A stretch of DNA of 64,000 bases, from assembly GCF_000577615.1 (NCBI RefSeq), contig NZ_CBXX010000012.1, forward strand, positions 62,001-126,000, written 5' to 3'. Shown here piece after piece: positions 1 to 11,766 of the stretch (positions are counted from its first letter, which is position 1; every line of letters begins with the position of its first letter). The stretch is from Herbaspirillum sp. RV1423 (lineage in GTDB: Bacteria; Pseudomonadota; Gammaproteobacteria; Burkholderiales; Burkholderiaceae_D). Below the pieces are notes generated by a model that saw only the letters and a program-made list of their open reading frames with translations, was not told the DNA's origin and did no database searches. A program made the translations under genes and the position numbers.

Positions 1-234
1 GAGGACCGGCACCCCCAGCTCGAACACCGCTTGCGGCGCACGCGGCGTGTCGCCCTCCGTCACGCTGTTCGGACCGCCCGAAAGAATCACGCCGGACGCA
101 CCGTAGTTGCGAACGAACTCGTCGCTGACGTCGTAGGGAAAGACTTCGGAAAACACGCCGGCTTCACGCACGCGACGAGCGATCAGTTGGGTGACCTGGG
201 AACCGAAATCGATGATCAGAATTTTAGAGTGCAT
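1..234 (-). CDS. guaA: GMP synthase (glutamine-hydrolysing), N-terminal fragment
   Basis: The first 78 codons of GMP synthase; the rest lies beyond the left edge. The enzyme amidates XMP to GMP with glutamine and ATP, the last step of guanine nucleotide synthesis. The visible part is the start of the class I glutamine amidotransferase domain: [10 protein letters not shown] at residues 4-13, then QLIARRVRE, and the oxyanion-loop segment ILSGGPNSV. The ATG at 234 is chosen because it begins directly at the conserved [13 protein letters not shown]. It lies about 100 bp downstream of guaB on the same strand, the usual guaB-guaA order, with a hairpin terminator between them. No clear Shine-Dalgarno sequence is seen. 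Identification is firm despite the truncation. Confidence 0.95.
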   Translation of the reverse strand, partial: MHSKILIIDFGSQVTQLIARRVREAGVFSEVFPYDVSDEFVRNYGASGVILSGGPNSVTEGDTPRAPQAVFELGVPVL

Positions 235-283
235 GGATGTGATGATAGGCAAGTTTGAAAATGTTCCGGCGGCGAAAATAAGT

Positions 284-320
284 CAAAAGGCCGCAACCCG
301 AAAAGGAGCGCGGCCTTTTG
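284..320 (-). terminator. Hairpin terminator between guaB and guaA
   Basis: Perfect 11-bp stem (284-294 with 310-320, CAAAAGGCCGC / GCGGCCTTTTG) and a 15-nt loop. On the minus strand it is followed by a T-rich stretch. It lies just after guaB and before guaA, so it probably ends or attenuates guaB transcription and lets the two genes be expressed at different levels. Confidence 0.75.
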
Positions 321-338
321 TCACTATCGTCACCTTGC

Positions 339-1831
<1,493 letters not shown>

Positions 1832-1940
1832 CAGAAAACTTTTGTGCCCGTCGCGTCGACCTTGATTTTTCCGTGAAATGTGCAGCTTATTTGCCGCACC
1901 GTTGCCTTAACATTGCCACAGGCAAGCAGGAACGCGCGGG

Positions 1941-2258
1941 TTAAGCACCCTTCCCGCCTTTTTTCACGACGCGGCGCCGGCGCGAATCCTTGGGATCGGC
2001 AATCAGCGGACGATAGATTTCAATACGGTCATTGTCGCGCAGCACGGTGTCCAGCGTCTTGAGCTTGCCGTAGATGCCGACGCGGCAGACGGTCAGGTCG
2101 ATTGCTGTACACTCGCGCAATACGCCGCTTTGCATGATGGCCTGCTGCACGGTCGTGCCGGCCTGCACGCTGACCGGCTTGCGGATGCACAGATCCGGCG
2201 CGGCGTAACAGATCTCGACCTGCAACTGTCCGGCTTGCAATTGCTGCGCCTCAGCCAT
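1941..2258 (-). CDS. rnfH: RnfH family ubiquitin-like protein
   Basis: Small basic protein (105 aa from the ATG at 2258) of the RnfH/UPF0125 family, a beta-grasp fold of poorly known function. Family signs are the N-terminal strand LQVEICYA, the central VGIYGKL motif and IEIYRPLIADPK, followed by a lysine/arginine-rich tail. I chose the ATG at 2258, which overlaps the end of ratA by 8 bp; an in-frame start at 2273 would add five residues and overlap more. The ratA-rnfH pair divergent from smpB is a widely conserved arrangement and implies translational coupling with ratA. Biochemical role is not established. Confidence 0.9.
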   Translation of the reverse strand: MAEAQQLQAGQLQVEICYAAPDLCIRKPVSVQAGTTVQQAIMQSGVLRECTAIDLTVCRVGIYGKLKTLDTVLRDNDRIEIYRPLIADPKDSRRRRVVKKGGKGA

Positions 2259-2682
2259 ATATCTGTTCTGCACGTTTGCAGAAAGAGTCGACGAAACTGT
2301 TGGCGATCATGCTGAATACCGGGCCGATCACCGACTCCAGGATGCGACTGGAAAACTCGTATTGCATGTCAAACTCGATCTTGCAGGCGTCGTCGCGTAA
2401 GACCTTGAAGTTCCAGCGCGCTTCGAAATGCTTGAACGGCCCTTCCACCAGATGCATGGTCATGTTGCTTGGAGGCACATTGGTGTTCTCGGTGGTGAAG
2501 GATTGCTTGAGGCCGTGATAATTGATCTTGAGCTTGGCCTTGAGCTTGTCGCCGTGGCGCTCTTCGACGTCGACGCCACCGCACCAGGGCAGGAATTCGG
2601 GATAGTCTTCGACGCGGTCGACCAGCTTGAACATCTGCTCCGCGCTGTAATTGATCAAGACTGTTTTATGTACGACTGCCAT
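2251..2682 (-). CDS. ratA: RatA/Coq10-type START-domain protein
   Basis: 143-aa protein of the SRPBCC/START superfamily. Homologues were described as RatA in E. coli (reported to act on ribosome subunit association) and as the quinone-binding Coq10 family. The N-terminus AVVHKTVLINYSAEQMFKLV, then VEDYPEFLPWCGGV, is highly characteristic, as is the helical C-terminus IANSFVDSFCKRAEQIYG. It is the first gene of a two-gene minus-strand unit with rnfH and is divergent from smpB across a short spacer. Whether it acts in ubiquinone handling or on ribosomes here cannot be told from sequence. Confidence 0.92.
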   Translation of the reverse strand: MAVVHKTVLINYSAEQMFKLVDRVEDYPEFLPWCGGVDVEERHGDKLKAKLKINYHGLKQSFTTENTNVPPSNMTMHLVEGPFKHFEARWNFKVLRDDACKIEFDMQYEFSSRILESVIGPVFSMIANSFVDSFCKRAEQIYG

Positions 2683-2750
2683 GAAAGGTGGTCCGTTTGA
2701 TAAAATCGCAAAGTTGAAATTTTAACCGACACCACGGATTTTCCGACCAG

Positions 2751-3200
2751 ATGAGTATTGTTGATAATAAAAAAGCATTTTTCGATTACTTCATCGAGGA
2801 ACGTTATGAAGCAGGCATCGTCCTGGAAGGCTGGGAAGTCAAAGCCATCCGTGCCGGCAAAGCGCAGATCAAGGAAGCCTACGTGATCATCCGCAACGGC
2901 GAGATTTTCCTGTTCGGCGCGCATATCAGCGCCCTCACCAGCACGTCCACCCACGTCCACCCGGAAACCACGCGCACGCGCAAGCTGCTGCTCAATGCTG
3001 CGGAAATAGCCAAGCTGATCGGCAAGGTGGAACGCTCGGGTTACACCCTGATGCCGCTGAACCTGCATTTCAGCAAGGGCCGCATCAAGTGCGAGATCGG
3101 CCTGGCCAAGGGCAAGAAACAACACGACAAGCGCGAGACCGAGAAACAGCGCGACAGCCAGCGCGAAATCCAGGCAGCCATGAAGACGCACCGCCGCTGA
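2751..3200 (+). CDS. smpB: SsrA-binding protein SmpB
   Basis: 149-aa SmpB, the tmRNA-binding protein needed for trans-translation and rescue of stalled ribosomes. The OB-fold core is recognised by [31 protein letters not shown] and the C-terminal [21 protein letters not shown], followed by the basic tail that enters the mRNA channel. ATG at 2751 gives the usual length. It is transcribed divergently from ratA. No ssrA (tmRNA) gene was noticed in this window. Confidence 0.97.
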   Translation: MSIVDNKKAFFDYFIEERYEAGIVLEGWEVKAIRAGKAQIKEAYVIIRNGEIFLFGAHISALTSTSTHVHPETTRTRKLLLNAAEIAKLIGKVERSGYTLMPLNLHFSKGRIKCEIGLAKGKKQHDKRETEKQRDSQREIQAAMKTHRR

Positions 3201-3236
3201 TCGGTGCATTCCCCCTTGGCGCTCAGCGACGCTTAT

Positions 3237-4820
3237 TTATTTGCCTGCGGCCAGCCGCAGGCATTCCGCAACCTCTTCCACCACGCCTGACCAATCCCCC
3301 CGGATTTGCTGTCGGAACACCTTGACGGTCGGATACCAGCGCGAACTGCCGGTCTGCCAGCCCCAGCGCCACTCGCTTTCATAGCGCAGCAACAACCAGG
3401 CCGGCTTGCCCAGCGCGCCGGCAAGATGAATCATCGCGGTGTCGGCGCTGATGACCAGATCAAGATTGTCGATCAGTGCGGCGGTTTCCGCCATGTCGAT
3501 CATGTCGTGCTCAAAACGGCGCATGCGCCGCCACTGCTCCATCTCGGGCACATCGCCTGATGGAATCTGCTGCTGCAGGCTGACCAGCTCGACGTCGATG
3601 TCCACCAGCGGCCGCAGATGGCTCAATGGAATGTCGCGCGTGTAATTGATCATGTCGAATTGCCGTCCGGCCCATGCCAGACCGACCCTGAGCCGCGACC
3701 TTGGGCCGAGCGCCGCTGCCCACTGCCGCTTGGCTTGCGTATCGGCATGCAGGTAGGGAGCGGCGGCTGGAATCGTCGCCAGCTTCCAGCTCAGCGCCAG
3801 CGGCAGACTCATCAAAGGGCAATGAAAGTCGAGCGGAATGAGCGTCTTGTCGTTGCTCACCAGTGTCACATTGGGTGCCGCCACCAGGGAAGACAATAAA
3901 CGGCGCAGGGTTTCCGGCACGCAGACGGTGACTTGCGCGGCCATCTCGGCAATCAGCGGGATATAGCGCGCGAACTGGATGGTGTCGCCCAGTCCCTGCT
4001 CGGCCCACAACAGGATGCTCCTGCCTTCGAGCGAGGGCTCGCCCAGCCAGGCGGGAATGTGTGGGAACAGTCCCTGTCCGCGTAGTTGCCCTGTGCGCCA
4101 ACGCGCCTCGTGATGCTGCCAGCCGCCGGCGAAATCGCCTTGCAACAACAAGCAATAGCTTTGCGCCATTTCCGCCTCGGGAAAATTCGGCTGCCGGCTC
4201 AATGCCTGTTCGTAGCACCATAGCGCCTGATTGATGCAGTTCATCTTTTGCAGGACGTTGCCGCGATTGTAGATGGCGGCCGCATCTTCGGCCGATTGTG
4301 CCAGGATGCGGTCATAGCACAACACGGCCTCTTCATGGCGGTTCAGATGCAGCAATACGTCGCCGCGCTGATTCAAGGCCCGCTGGTGCGTCGGCGCGAA
4401 ATCCAGAGCGCGATCGAGGCTGGCAAGGGCTTCGTCGAAGCGCTCCAGCCGCATCTGCAATGTGGCTTGCCGGCACAGGAGATCGGCATTCTCCGCGTGT
4501 TCTTCCAGCAACAATTGGCATTGCTCAAGCGCGAGGATCACGGCGCGCTGCCGCGACTGGCTCGCCTCTTCCAGCGTAGGGAAACTCCGCAGGCAGTCGT
4601 CGCAAGCTTCAATGGCTTCGTCGTAGCGCTCCTGCTCCAGCAGCAGGCCGGCGCGGCGCATCAGCGCCGGCACAAAGGCCGGATCGAGAGCAATCGCCCG
4701 CTCGACGGCGTCCAATGCCTCTTCGGGTCTGCCCTGCACATCCGCGGCGATGCTCTGCGTCAACAACTGCATCAGTTCCTGCAAATGGCGCGGGTCTTGC
4801 AAAAGCTTGTCATGCAACAT
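3237..4820 (-). CDS. TPR-repeat protein with C-terminal glycosyltransferase-like domain
   Basis: 527-aa protein. Residues about 1-240 are tetratricopeptide repeats, seen as repeated helix pairs such as GRPEEALDAVERAIALDPAF and RFDEALASLDRALDFAPTH. Residues about 250-525 resemble the glycosyltransferase-9-like domain often fused to TPRs: LLWAEQGLGDTIQFARYIPL, then RVGLAWAGR and DLVISADTAMIHLAGALGKP, and WYPTVKVFRQ near the end. That part could bind a nucleotide sugar and might modify a protein or glycan, but I cannot name the substrate. It is convergent with smpB and has about 530 bp of non-coding DNA upstream, shared with the Cpx-like operon. No signal peptide is seen, so it is probably cytoplasmic. 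Confidence 0.75.
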   Translation of the reverse strand: MLHDKLLQDPRHLQELMQLLTQSIAADVQGRPEEALDAVERAIALDPAFVPALMRRAGLLLEQERYDEAIEACDDCLRSFPTLEEASQSRQRAVILALEQCQLLLEEHAENADLLCRQATLQMRLERFDEALASLDRALDFAPTHQRALNQRGDVLLHLNRHEEAVLCYDRILAQSAEDAAAIYNRGNVLQKMNCINQALWCYEQALSRQPNFPEAEMAQSYCLLLQGDFAGGWQHHEARWRTGQLRGQGLFPHIPAWLGEPSLEGRSILLWAEQGLGDTIQFARYIPLIAEMAAQVTVCVPETLRRLLSSLVAAPNVTLVSNDKTLIPLDFHCPLMSLPLALSWKLATIPAAAPYLHADTQAKRQWAAALGPRSRLRVGLAWAGRQFDMINYTRDIPLSHLRPLVDIDVELVSLQQQIPSGDVPEMEQWRRMRRFEHDMIDMAETAALIDNLDLVISADTAMIHLAGALGKPAWLLLRYESEWRWGWQTGSSRWYPTVKVFRQQIRGDWSGVVEEVAECLRLAAGK

Positions 4821-5095
4821 GTATCAAGTCCATCTCATCCATACTTGCCATTCCGTGCATGCCGCTCATGCAATCGAGCCGACCGCGTTGCCACTGCAAA
4901 GCCTTGCACGCGACTTGTCAGGCAAGCCCCGAAATCTGAAATGACCGCTATCGGATGTGTCGTTGCTGTTCATGTACTTTTCCCCTGCTTGATGGCTTTG
5001 CGAGCACGAATGGCGCCGGTTCTTTACCCTCATTTGCACCTCGTAACCCAAACCTCGAAGATGCCGGCTGCGAATAGTATCGGCCATAGCTACAT

Positions 5096-5130
5096 GTAAA
5101 ACCCCATCCTTGCATGTAAAACCGGGTAAA
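5096..5130 (+). promoter_or_regulatory. CpxR-type box with an extra phased half-site
   Basis: GTAAA occurs at 5096-5100, 5116-5120 and 5126-5130. The last two are separated by exactly 5 bp, matching the known E. coli CpxR consensus GTAAA-N5-GTAAA. The first lies 20 bp upstream, so all three fall on the same helix face. Located about 225 bp before the cpxR-like start codon. Confidence 0.6.
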
Positions 5131-5234
5131 TTCCGGTCGGCAGCCGCGATACACGGCTTCGCAAGGCCGCCGTTTTCGCGCGGGCATCTTTCCAGGCGAC
5201 CGGCGGCATCGATGACCGCGCAGAAAAAGTGCAA

Positions 5235-5249
5235 GTAAAACAATGTAAA
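5235..5249 (+). promoter_or_regulatory. Second exact CpxR-type box
   Basis: GTAAA-ACAAT-GTAAA, an exact match to the GTAAA-N5-GTAAA consensus known for E. coli CpxR, about 105 bp upstream of the start of the cpxR-like gene. Together with the upstream cluster it suggests autoregulation of the operon. Confidence 0.65.
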
Positions 5250-5354
5250 GATACGGATGCCAATCGTTACCCTTGTACCGCCCGCCGGCCTTTTGAGCAT
5301 ATGATTGCGCTATCCGAAGTGCTGCAGAAATCAAAGAAAGTGAAACAGGCGACG

Positions 5355-6044
5355 ATGTCAAAAGTATTGCTGATAGACGACGACATTGAACTCGTTGACA
5401 TGCTCAAGGAATATCTTGAGCAGGAGAAATTTGAAGTGCGTGTCGCCTACGACGGCGAAAGCGGGATCGCCGAAGCGCTCTCGGGCCACTATGCCATCGT
5501 CGTGCTGGATGTCATGATGCCGCGCCTGAACGGCCTCGAAACGCTGCGCCGCATTCGCGCCAAAAGCAACCTGCCGGTGCTCATGCTGACCGCCAAGGGC
5601 GACGACACCGACCGCATCATCGGCCTCGAACTGGGCGCCGACGACTATGTACCCAAGCCTTGCACGCCGCGCGAGCTGACGGCGCGTTTGCGCGCCATCC
5701 TGCGCCGCACGGTGGTCGAGAATCCCGATCACAGCCCTTATTCGCCGCTGGCTGTCGGCGCATTGTCCATGTGGCCGGAACAACGCCGCGCAACCTGGTC
5801 CGGACAACCACTGGAATTGACCAGCAGCGAATTCAACCTGCTTGAAGTGCTAGCCCGTAACGCCGGCAAGCCGGTCAGCAAACAACACCTGTCGGAACAG
5901 GGGCTGGGCCGTCCGCTGGCCCGCTTCGACCGCAACATCGACGTCCACCTGAGCAGCATTCGTCAGAAAATCGCCACGCTTGGCAGCGACAAATCCTGTA
6001 TCCAGACCGTCTATCGCTTGGGTTATCAGTTCATCAAGGAGTAA
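5355..6044 (+). CDS. cpxR: CpxR-like OmpR-family response regulator
   Basis: 229-aa response regulator. Receiver domain about residues 1-115: acidic pocket DDD at 8-10, phosphoacceptor Asp at about 52 in VVLDVMMPR, conserved MLTAKG and PKP lysine. Winged-helix DNA-binding domain about 130-229, with ELTSSEFNLLEVLA and a C-terminal IQTVYRLGYQFI. The stretch KQHLSEQGLGRPLARFDRNIDVH closely parallels E. coli CpxR rather than OmpR or PhoB. I start at the ATG at 5355, where homology begins (MSKVLLIDDD). The kinase gene follows after 2 bp. Two exact CpxR boxes lie upstream. The CpxR identity rests on sequence resemblance plus these boxes; the regulon is unknown. Confidence 0.85.
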   Translation: MSKVLLIDDDIELVDMLKEYLEQEKFEVRVAYDGESGIAEALSGHYAIVVLDVMMPRLNGLETLRRIRAKSNLPVLMLTAKGDDTDRIIGLELGADDYVPKPCTPRELTARLRAILRRTVVENPDHSPYSPLAVGALSMWPEQRRATWSGQPLELTSSEFNLLEVLARNAGKPVSKQHLSEQGLGRPLARFDRNIDVHLSSIRQKIATLGSDKSCIQTVYRLGYQFIKE

Positions 6045-6046
6045 CG

Positions 6047-7477
6047 GTGGGCCGGCTGTTCTGGAAGTTCTTTTTTTTCATCATGGTGGCGCAACTGACG
6101 GCGATCATCGGCATGGGCATCATGTTCTCCCTGGAGAGCCGTGAACGCAGCCTGCGCGACCCGGGCATCGACCTGAGTCCGCCGGCGGCATTCATGATCC
6201 GTTCCGCCGCCGCCACCTTGCAATACGGCGGCACCGAGGCGCTGCGCGAGTTGGTTCGCAACACCGAGCGGCATCAGGTTTACGCCGTCGACGAAGAACA
6301 ACACGAATTGCTGGGACGCGCTGTCAATCCGCGGCTGCTGGAAGAAGCCCGGTCCTTGCTCGGAGCGGCCCCCCATCGCCGCGTCGTCGCCCAAATCAAG
6401 GCCGCTGACGGCCACACTTACCTGCTGTTTCTTCCTTCTCCGCCCAACATGGAAAACACGCCGCCGGTACACGAAGACCGGCCGGCATTGCGGGCGCCTG
6501 CGCCGCCGTTTTTTTTCCCGATGATGCCGATGCTGGTCGCCGCAGTCGCCAGCCTGTTCTTCGCCATGTTGCTAGCCTGGTATTTTTCCAAGCCGATCCG
6601 CCAACTCAAGTCCGCGTTCGCGCAGGCCGCCTTGGGCAATCTGAACAAGCGCTTGGCGCCGCTGATGGGAAAACGCAGCGATGAACTGGCCGACCTGGGA
6701 CGCGACTTCGACGGCATGACCGACAAGCTGCGCGCACTGATGGACAGCCAGCGGCGTCTCCTGCATGACGTCTCGCACGAACTCCGTTCGCCAATCGCCC
6801 GGCTGCAAGCCGCCATCGGACTGGCGCGCCTGCAACCGGAGAAGACGGCCGCCACACTCGAACGCATCGAGCGCGAAGGCATGCGCATGGATAAGCTGGT
6901 GGGCGAACTGCTGACCCTATCCCGCCTGGAAGCGGGCGTCACAGGCGCGATGGAAGATCACATCCGCATGCAGGATCTGCTTGCTGAAATCATCAACGAC
7001 GCCCGCTTCGAGGCTGGGGCGGTCGATCGTCACGTGGAAGGCCTGGCGCACTGCAATGTCGTCATCAAGGGCGGCGCCGAACTGATTTACCGCGCTATCG
7101 AAAATGTCGTGCGCAACGCCATCAAACAAACCGCCGCCGGTACTACCGTGGCGATCAACACTCAGGTCGACAAGGAAAAGCGGCGTTTGCTGGTCTCCGT
7201 CATCGACCACGGTCCGGGCGTGCCGGAAGAGGAGTTGCAACTGATCTTCGAGCCCTTCTTCCGCAGCAGCCGCACGCAGAAAAACACCAACGGCTATGGC
7301 CTCGGACTGACCATCGCACGCCGTATCGTCGAAGCGCACGGCGGCCAGATCCGCGCGTTCAACCGCCTGGATGGCGGCCTGTGCGTCGATATCGTGCTGC
7401 CGTATGATGCAGTCGAATCAGACGCGCTTTCGGTGCAGGCAAGCAATTGCGGCGCAGCCAAAAACAAAGGCGTTTGA
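6047..7477 (+). CDS. cpxA: CpxA-like sensor histidine kinase
   Basis: 476-aa inner-membrane histidine kinase, probable partner of the response regulator just upstream. Transmembrane helix at about 7-27, periplasmic sensor domain about 28-160 with a proline-rich end, second helix about 160-182, HAMP linker (FSKPIRQLKSAFAQAALG), H-box LLHDVSHELRSPIARLQ with His near 243, and an ATPase domain with N-box (ENVVRNAIKQ), G1 (DHGPGVPEEE) and G2 (NGYGLGLTIARR). The H-box wording resembles CpxA. Start is a GTG at 6047, with an AAGGAG Shine-Dalgarno overlapping the end of cpxR, so the two are translationally coupled. No CpxP-like gene is adjacent. Confidence 0.85.
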   Translation: MGRLFWKFFFFIMVAQLTAIIGMGIMFSLESRERSLRDPGIDLSPPAAFMIRSAAATLQYGGTEALRELVRNTERHQVYAVDEEQHELLGRAVNPRLLEEARSLLGAAPHRRVVAQIKAADGHTYLLFLPSPPNMENTPPVHEDRPALRAPAPPFFFPMMPMLVAAVASLFFAMLLAWYFSKPIRQLKSAFAQAALGNLNKRLAPLMGKRSDELADLGRDFDGMTDKLRALMDSQRRLLHDVSHELRSPIARLQAAIGLARLQPEKTAATLERIEREGMRMDKLVGELLTLSRLEAGVTGAMEDHIRMQDLLAEIINDARFEAGAVDRHVEGLAHCNVVIKGGAELIYRAIENVVRNAIKQTAAGTTVAINTQVDKEKRRLLVSVIDHGPGVPEEELQLIFEPFFRSSRTQKNTNGYGLGLTIARRIVEAHGGQIRAFNRLDGGLCVDIVLPYDAVESDALSVQASNCGAAKNKGV

Positions 7478-7507
7478 AGAACCGAGCTTCAAACGCCTTC
7501 CGTTTTT
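7467..7507. terminator. Bidirectional terminator between cpxA-like gene and qmcA
   Basis: Perfect 13-bp stem (7467-7479 with 7487-7499), 7-nt loop, followed by TTCCGTTTTTT on the plus strand and preceded by an A-rich tract that gives a T-run on the minus strand. The cpxA TGA stop codon sits inside the left arm. Confidence 0.9.
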
Positions 7508-7522
7508 TATCCGTGCGGAATG

Positions 7523-8437
7523 CTATTTCGATTGAGCCTTTACCACCTGCATGGCGCTGGCGATCAGCGTGCTGATGTCTCCCAGGTTGGCGGGAACGAT
7601 AATCGAATTATTGGTCTTGGCAAGTTGCGAAAAAGCCGCGACATATTGCTCGGCCACCTTCAGGCTCACCGCATCCGAACCGCCCGGCGATTGGATCGCC
7701 GCTGCGGTCTTGCGCAACGCGTCGGCGCTGGCTTCGGCAATGGCGACAATTGCCGCAGCCTGACCTTGGGCACGATTGATCGAGGCCTGCTTCTCGCCTT
7801 CCGATCTGGCGATGGCAGCTTCACGTTCGCCGGTCGCGATATTGATCTGCTCCTGCTTGCGCCCCTCGGAGGCGGCGATCAGTGCGCGCTTTTCACGCTC
7901 TGCGGTGATCTGCGCCTGCATGGCGTGCAAGATTTCCTTCGGCGGTGTCAAATCCTTGATCTCGTAGCGCAACACTTTCACGCCCCAATTCTCGGCCGAT
8001 TCGTCGATGGCGCTGACGATGGCGGTGTTGATGTGGTCGCGTTCTTCGAAGGTCTTGTCGAGTTCCATCTTGCCGATCACCGAACGCAAGGTGGTTTGCG
8101 CCAATTGCGTGATCGCCGCGATGTAATTCGACGAGCCGTAGGAAGCGCGCATAGGGTCGGTGATCTGGAAGTACAGGATGCCGTCGACCTGCAGTTGCGT
8201 GTTGTCGCGCGTGATGCACACCTGCGGCGGCACATCGAGCGGAATTTCCTTGAGGATGTGCTTGTAAGCGATGCGATCGATGAAAGGCACCACGACGTTC
8301 AATCCCGGTCCTAGCGTTGCATGGTATTTGCCGAGGCGTTCGACCACCCAGGCATGCTGCTGCGGCACAACCTTGACAGTCTTGATCACAAAGATGATGG
8401 CAATGAAAAAAATGACCAGCGTCACGCTACCGAACAT
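7523..8437 (-). CDS. qmcA: SPFH/band-7 membrane protein (QmcA-like)
   Basis: 304-aa stomatin-type protein. An N-terminal membrane anchor (about residues 3-20) precedes the SPFH domain, starting VVPQQHAWVVERLGKYHATLGPGLN, followed by a long charged coiled coil (EREAAIARSEGEKQASINRAQG) and a hydrophobic C-terminus. In E. coli QmcA belongs to the stomatin group and was linked genetically to FtsH-dependent membrane protein quality control. I start at the ATG at 8437, which opens directly with the hydrophobic anchor MFGSVTLVIFFIAI; longer in-frame extension lies inside nfeD and is not credible. It follows the nfeD gene by 11 bp, the typical stomatin-NfeD operon. Confidence 0.9.
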   Translation of the reverse strand: MFGSVTLVIFFIAIIFVIKTVKVVPQQHAWVVERLGKYHATLGPGLNVVVPFIDRIAYKHILKEIPLDVPPQVCITRDNTQLQVDGILYFQITDPMRASYGSSNYIAAITQLAQTTLRSVIGKMELDKTFEERDHINTAIVSAIDESAENWGVKVLRYEIKDLTPPKEILHAMQAQITAEREKRALIAASEGRKQEQINIATGEREAAIARSEGEKQASINRAQGQAAAIVAIAEASADALRKTAAAIQSPGGSDAVSLKVAEQYVAAFSQLAKTNNSIIVPANLGDISTLIASAMQVVKAQSK

Positions 8438-8448
8438 GAGAATGCTCC

Positions 8449-8883
8449 TTATTGATGAGAGACGATCAGGCGGCTGCCCCGTACTTCCCGAATGATGAAT
8501 TGCCCCGCTTGCACTGGACTTCCCGGCGCGAGTTCCACATCCCACTCCGCGCCGCGATAGCGGATGCGCGCCGTTTGCGTGCCGTCCACATTGTTCCATT
8601 GATCCACATGTACGCTCTGGCCGATGTCGAGGATCACATTCGGGTCGCGTGCGGCGTCATCCTTGCGCATCTTGCCGAAACCGCTGCGGCGCAGCACGCC
8701 CATCGCGATAAAACCGACCGCCGCGGCCACCAGCAACTGCCATTCCAGCGCACCGCCCAGCAATGCCACGCCGCCGCCGGCAGCAAGCCCGACGGCGATC
8801 ATCAATAGATAAAACGTGCCTGTGAAGAGTTCCACCCCGATTGCCAGCCCGGCCAATACGAACCATATCGCCCAGTCCATCAT
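8449..8883 (-). CDS. NfeD family membrane protein
   Basis: 144-aa NfeD-like protein: two or three hydrophobic segments in residues 1-65 (WAIWFVLAGLAIGVELFTGTFYLLMIA; LLVAAAVGFIAMGVL) followed by a soluble OB-fold domain (residues about 80-142) with TARIRYRGAEWDVEL and a strand ending IVSHQ. NfeD proteins are found next to stomatins and are thought to form a complex with them in membrane microdomains. It is the upstream gene of the pair with qmcA. No protease domain is present, so this is the short NfeD type, similar in position to E. coli YbbJ. Confidence 0.88.
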   Translation of the reverse strand: MMDWAIWFVLAGLAIGVELFTGTFYLLMIAVGLAAGGGVALLGGALEWQLLVAAAVGFIAMGVLRRSGFGKMRKDDAARDPNVILDIGQSVHVDQWNNVDGTQTARIRYRGAEWDVELAPGSPVQAGQFIIREVRGSRLIVSHQ

Positions 8884-8952
8884 GTCGATTTCCTTTTTCC
8901 GATGTGATGCAAGTCTATGCTTACCGGCCTGACTTTAACAGCCTATTCCCCA

Positions 8953-8988
8953 AAAGCAAAAAAACGCGGGCATCGAGCCCGCGTTTTT
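8953..8988 (-). terminator. Terminator of ppsA
   Basis: Perfect 12-bp stem AAAAACGCGGGC / GCCCGCGTTTTT (8960-8971 with 8977-8988), 5-nt loop, with a T-rich tract following on the minus strand. It lies 37 bp beyond the ppsA stop codon and before nfeD. Confidence 0.9.
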
Positions 8989-9024
8989 ATGAAACCCGGC
9001 AAGCAAGCTCGCCAAGATTGGACC

Positions 9025-11451
<2,427 letters not shown>

Positions 11452-11766
11452 AACAACCTCTAGTTTGATGATAAGAAATCTTTGTGTGGTCGGCGCTCGT
11501 CATTTGTTCTTTGTTATTTTTGGACGAAAGCGACATAATCAATACTGCAGTCAGACTCATGACTTGATCCATCAGTCGATGAAAATGACGCGCGGCAGTT
11601 CCGAAGGTGTTTGCAAAGGCAAACATCCAGAAGTATTCGGTCAACTTGCGCAGCACGTTCAGGTTCATTTTGAGCTAGCTTCTCACTCTGTTGCATGGCA
11701 TTTTACAGGGTAGCCGACAGTTTTTTCATTTCGCCAATTATTTTTTATTGTTTTCTTTTTAACAAC
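11452..11766. promoter_or_regulatory. Divergent promoter region ppsA / ppsR
   Basis: 315 bp, AT-richer than the flanking genes. It holds a perfect inverted repeat TGTTTGC-aaag-GCAAACA at 11608-11625, a plausible operator or small hairpin near the middle. No convincing -35/-10 pair was found by eye, and the short ORFs within it do not look like genes. Confidence 0.5.

Larger units (their letters stand above)
4821..5354. promoter_or_regulatory. Divergent intergenic region carrying CpxR-type boxes
   Basis: 534 bp between the TPR gene (leftward) and the cpxR-like gene (rightward). Short ORFs here have no family-like features. The notable content is a cluster of GTAAA half-sites at 5096-5130 and 5235-5249, described separately. 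I could not place confident -35/-10 elements. Confidence 0.6.

Noticed and set aside
4866-5361. Overlapping minus-strand ORFs (about 140 codons) in the Cpx intergenic region
   Set aside because: They run through the CpxR boxes, have no Shine-Dalgarno, and resemble no protein family.
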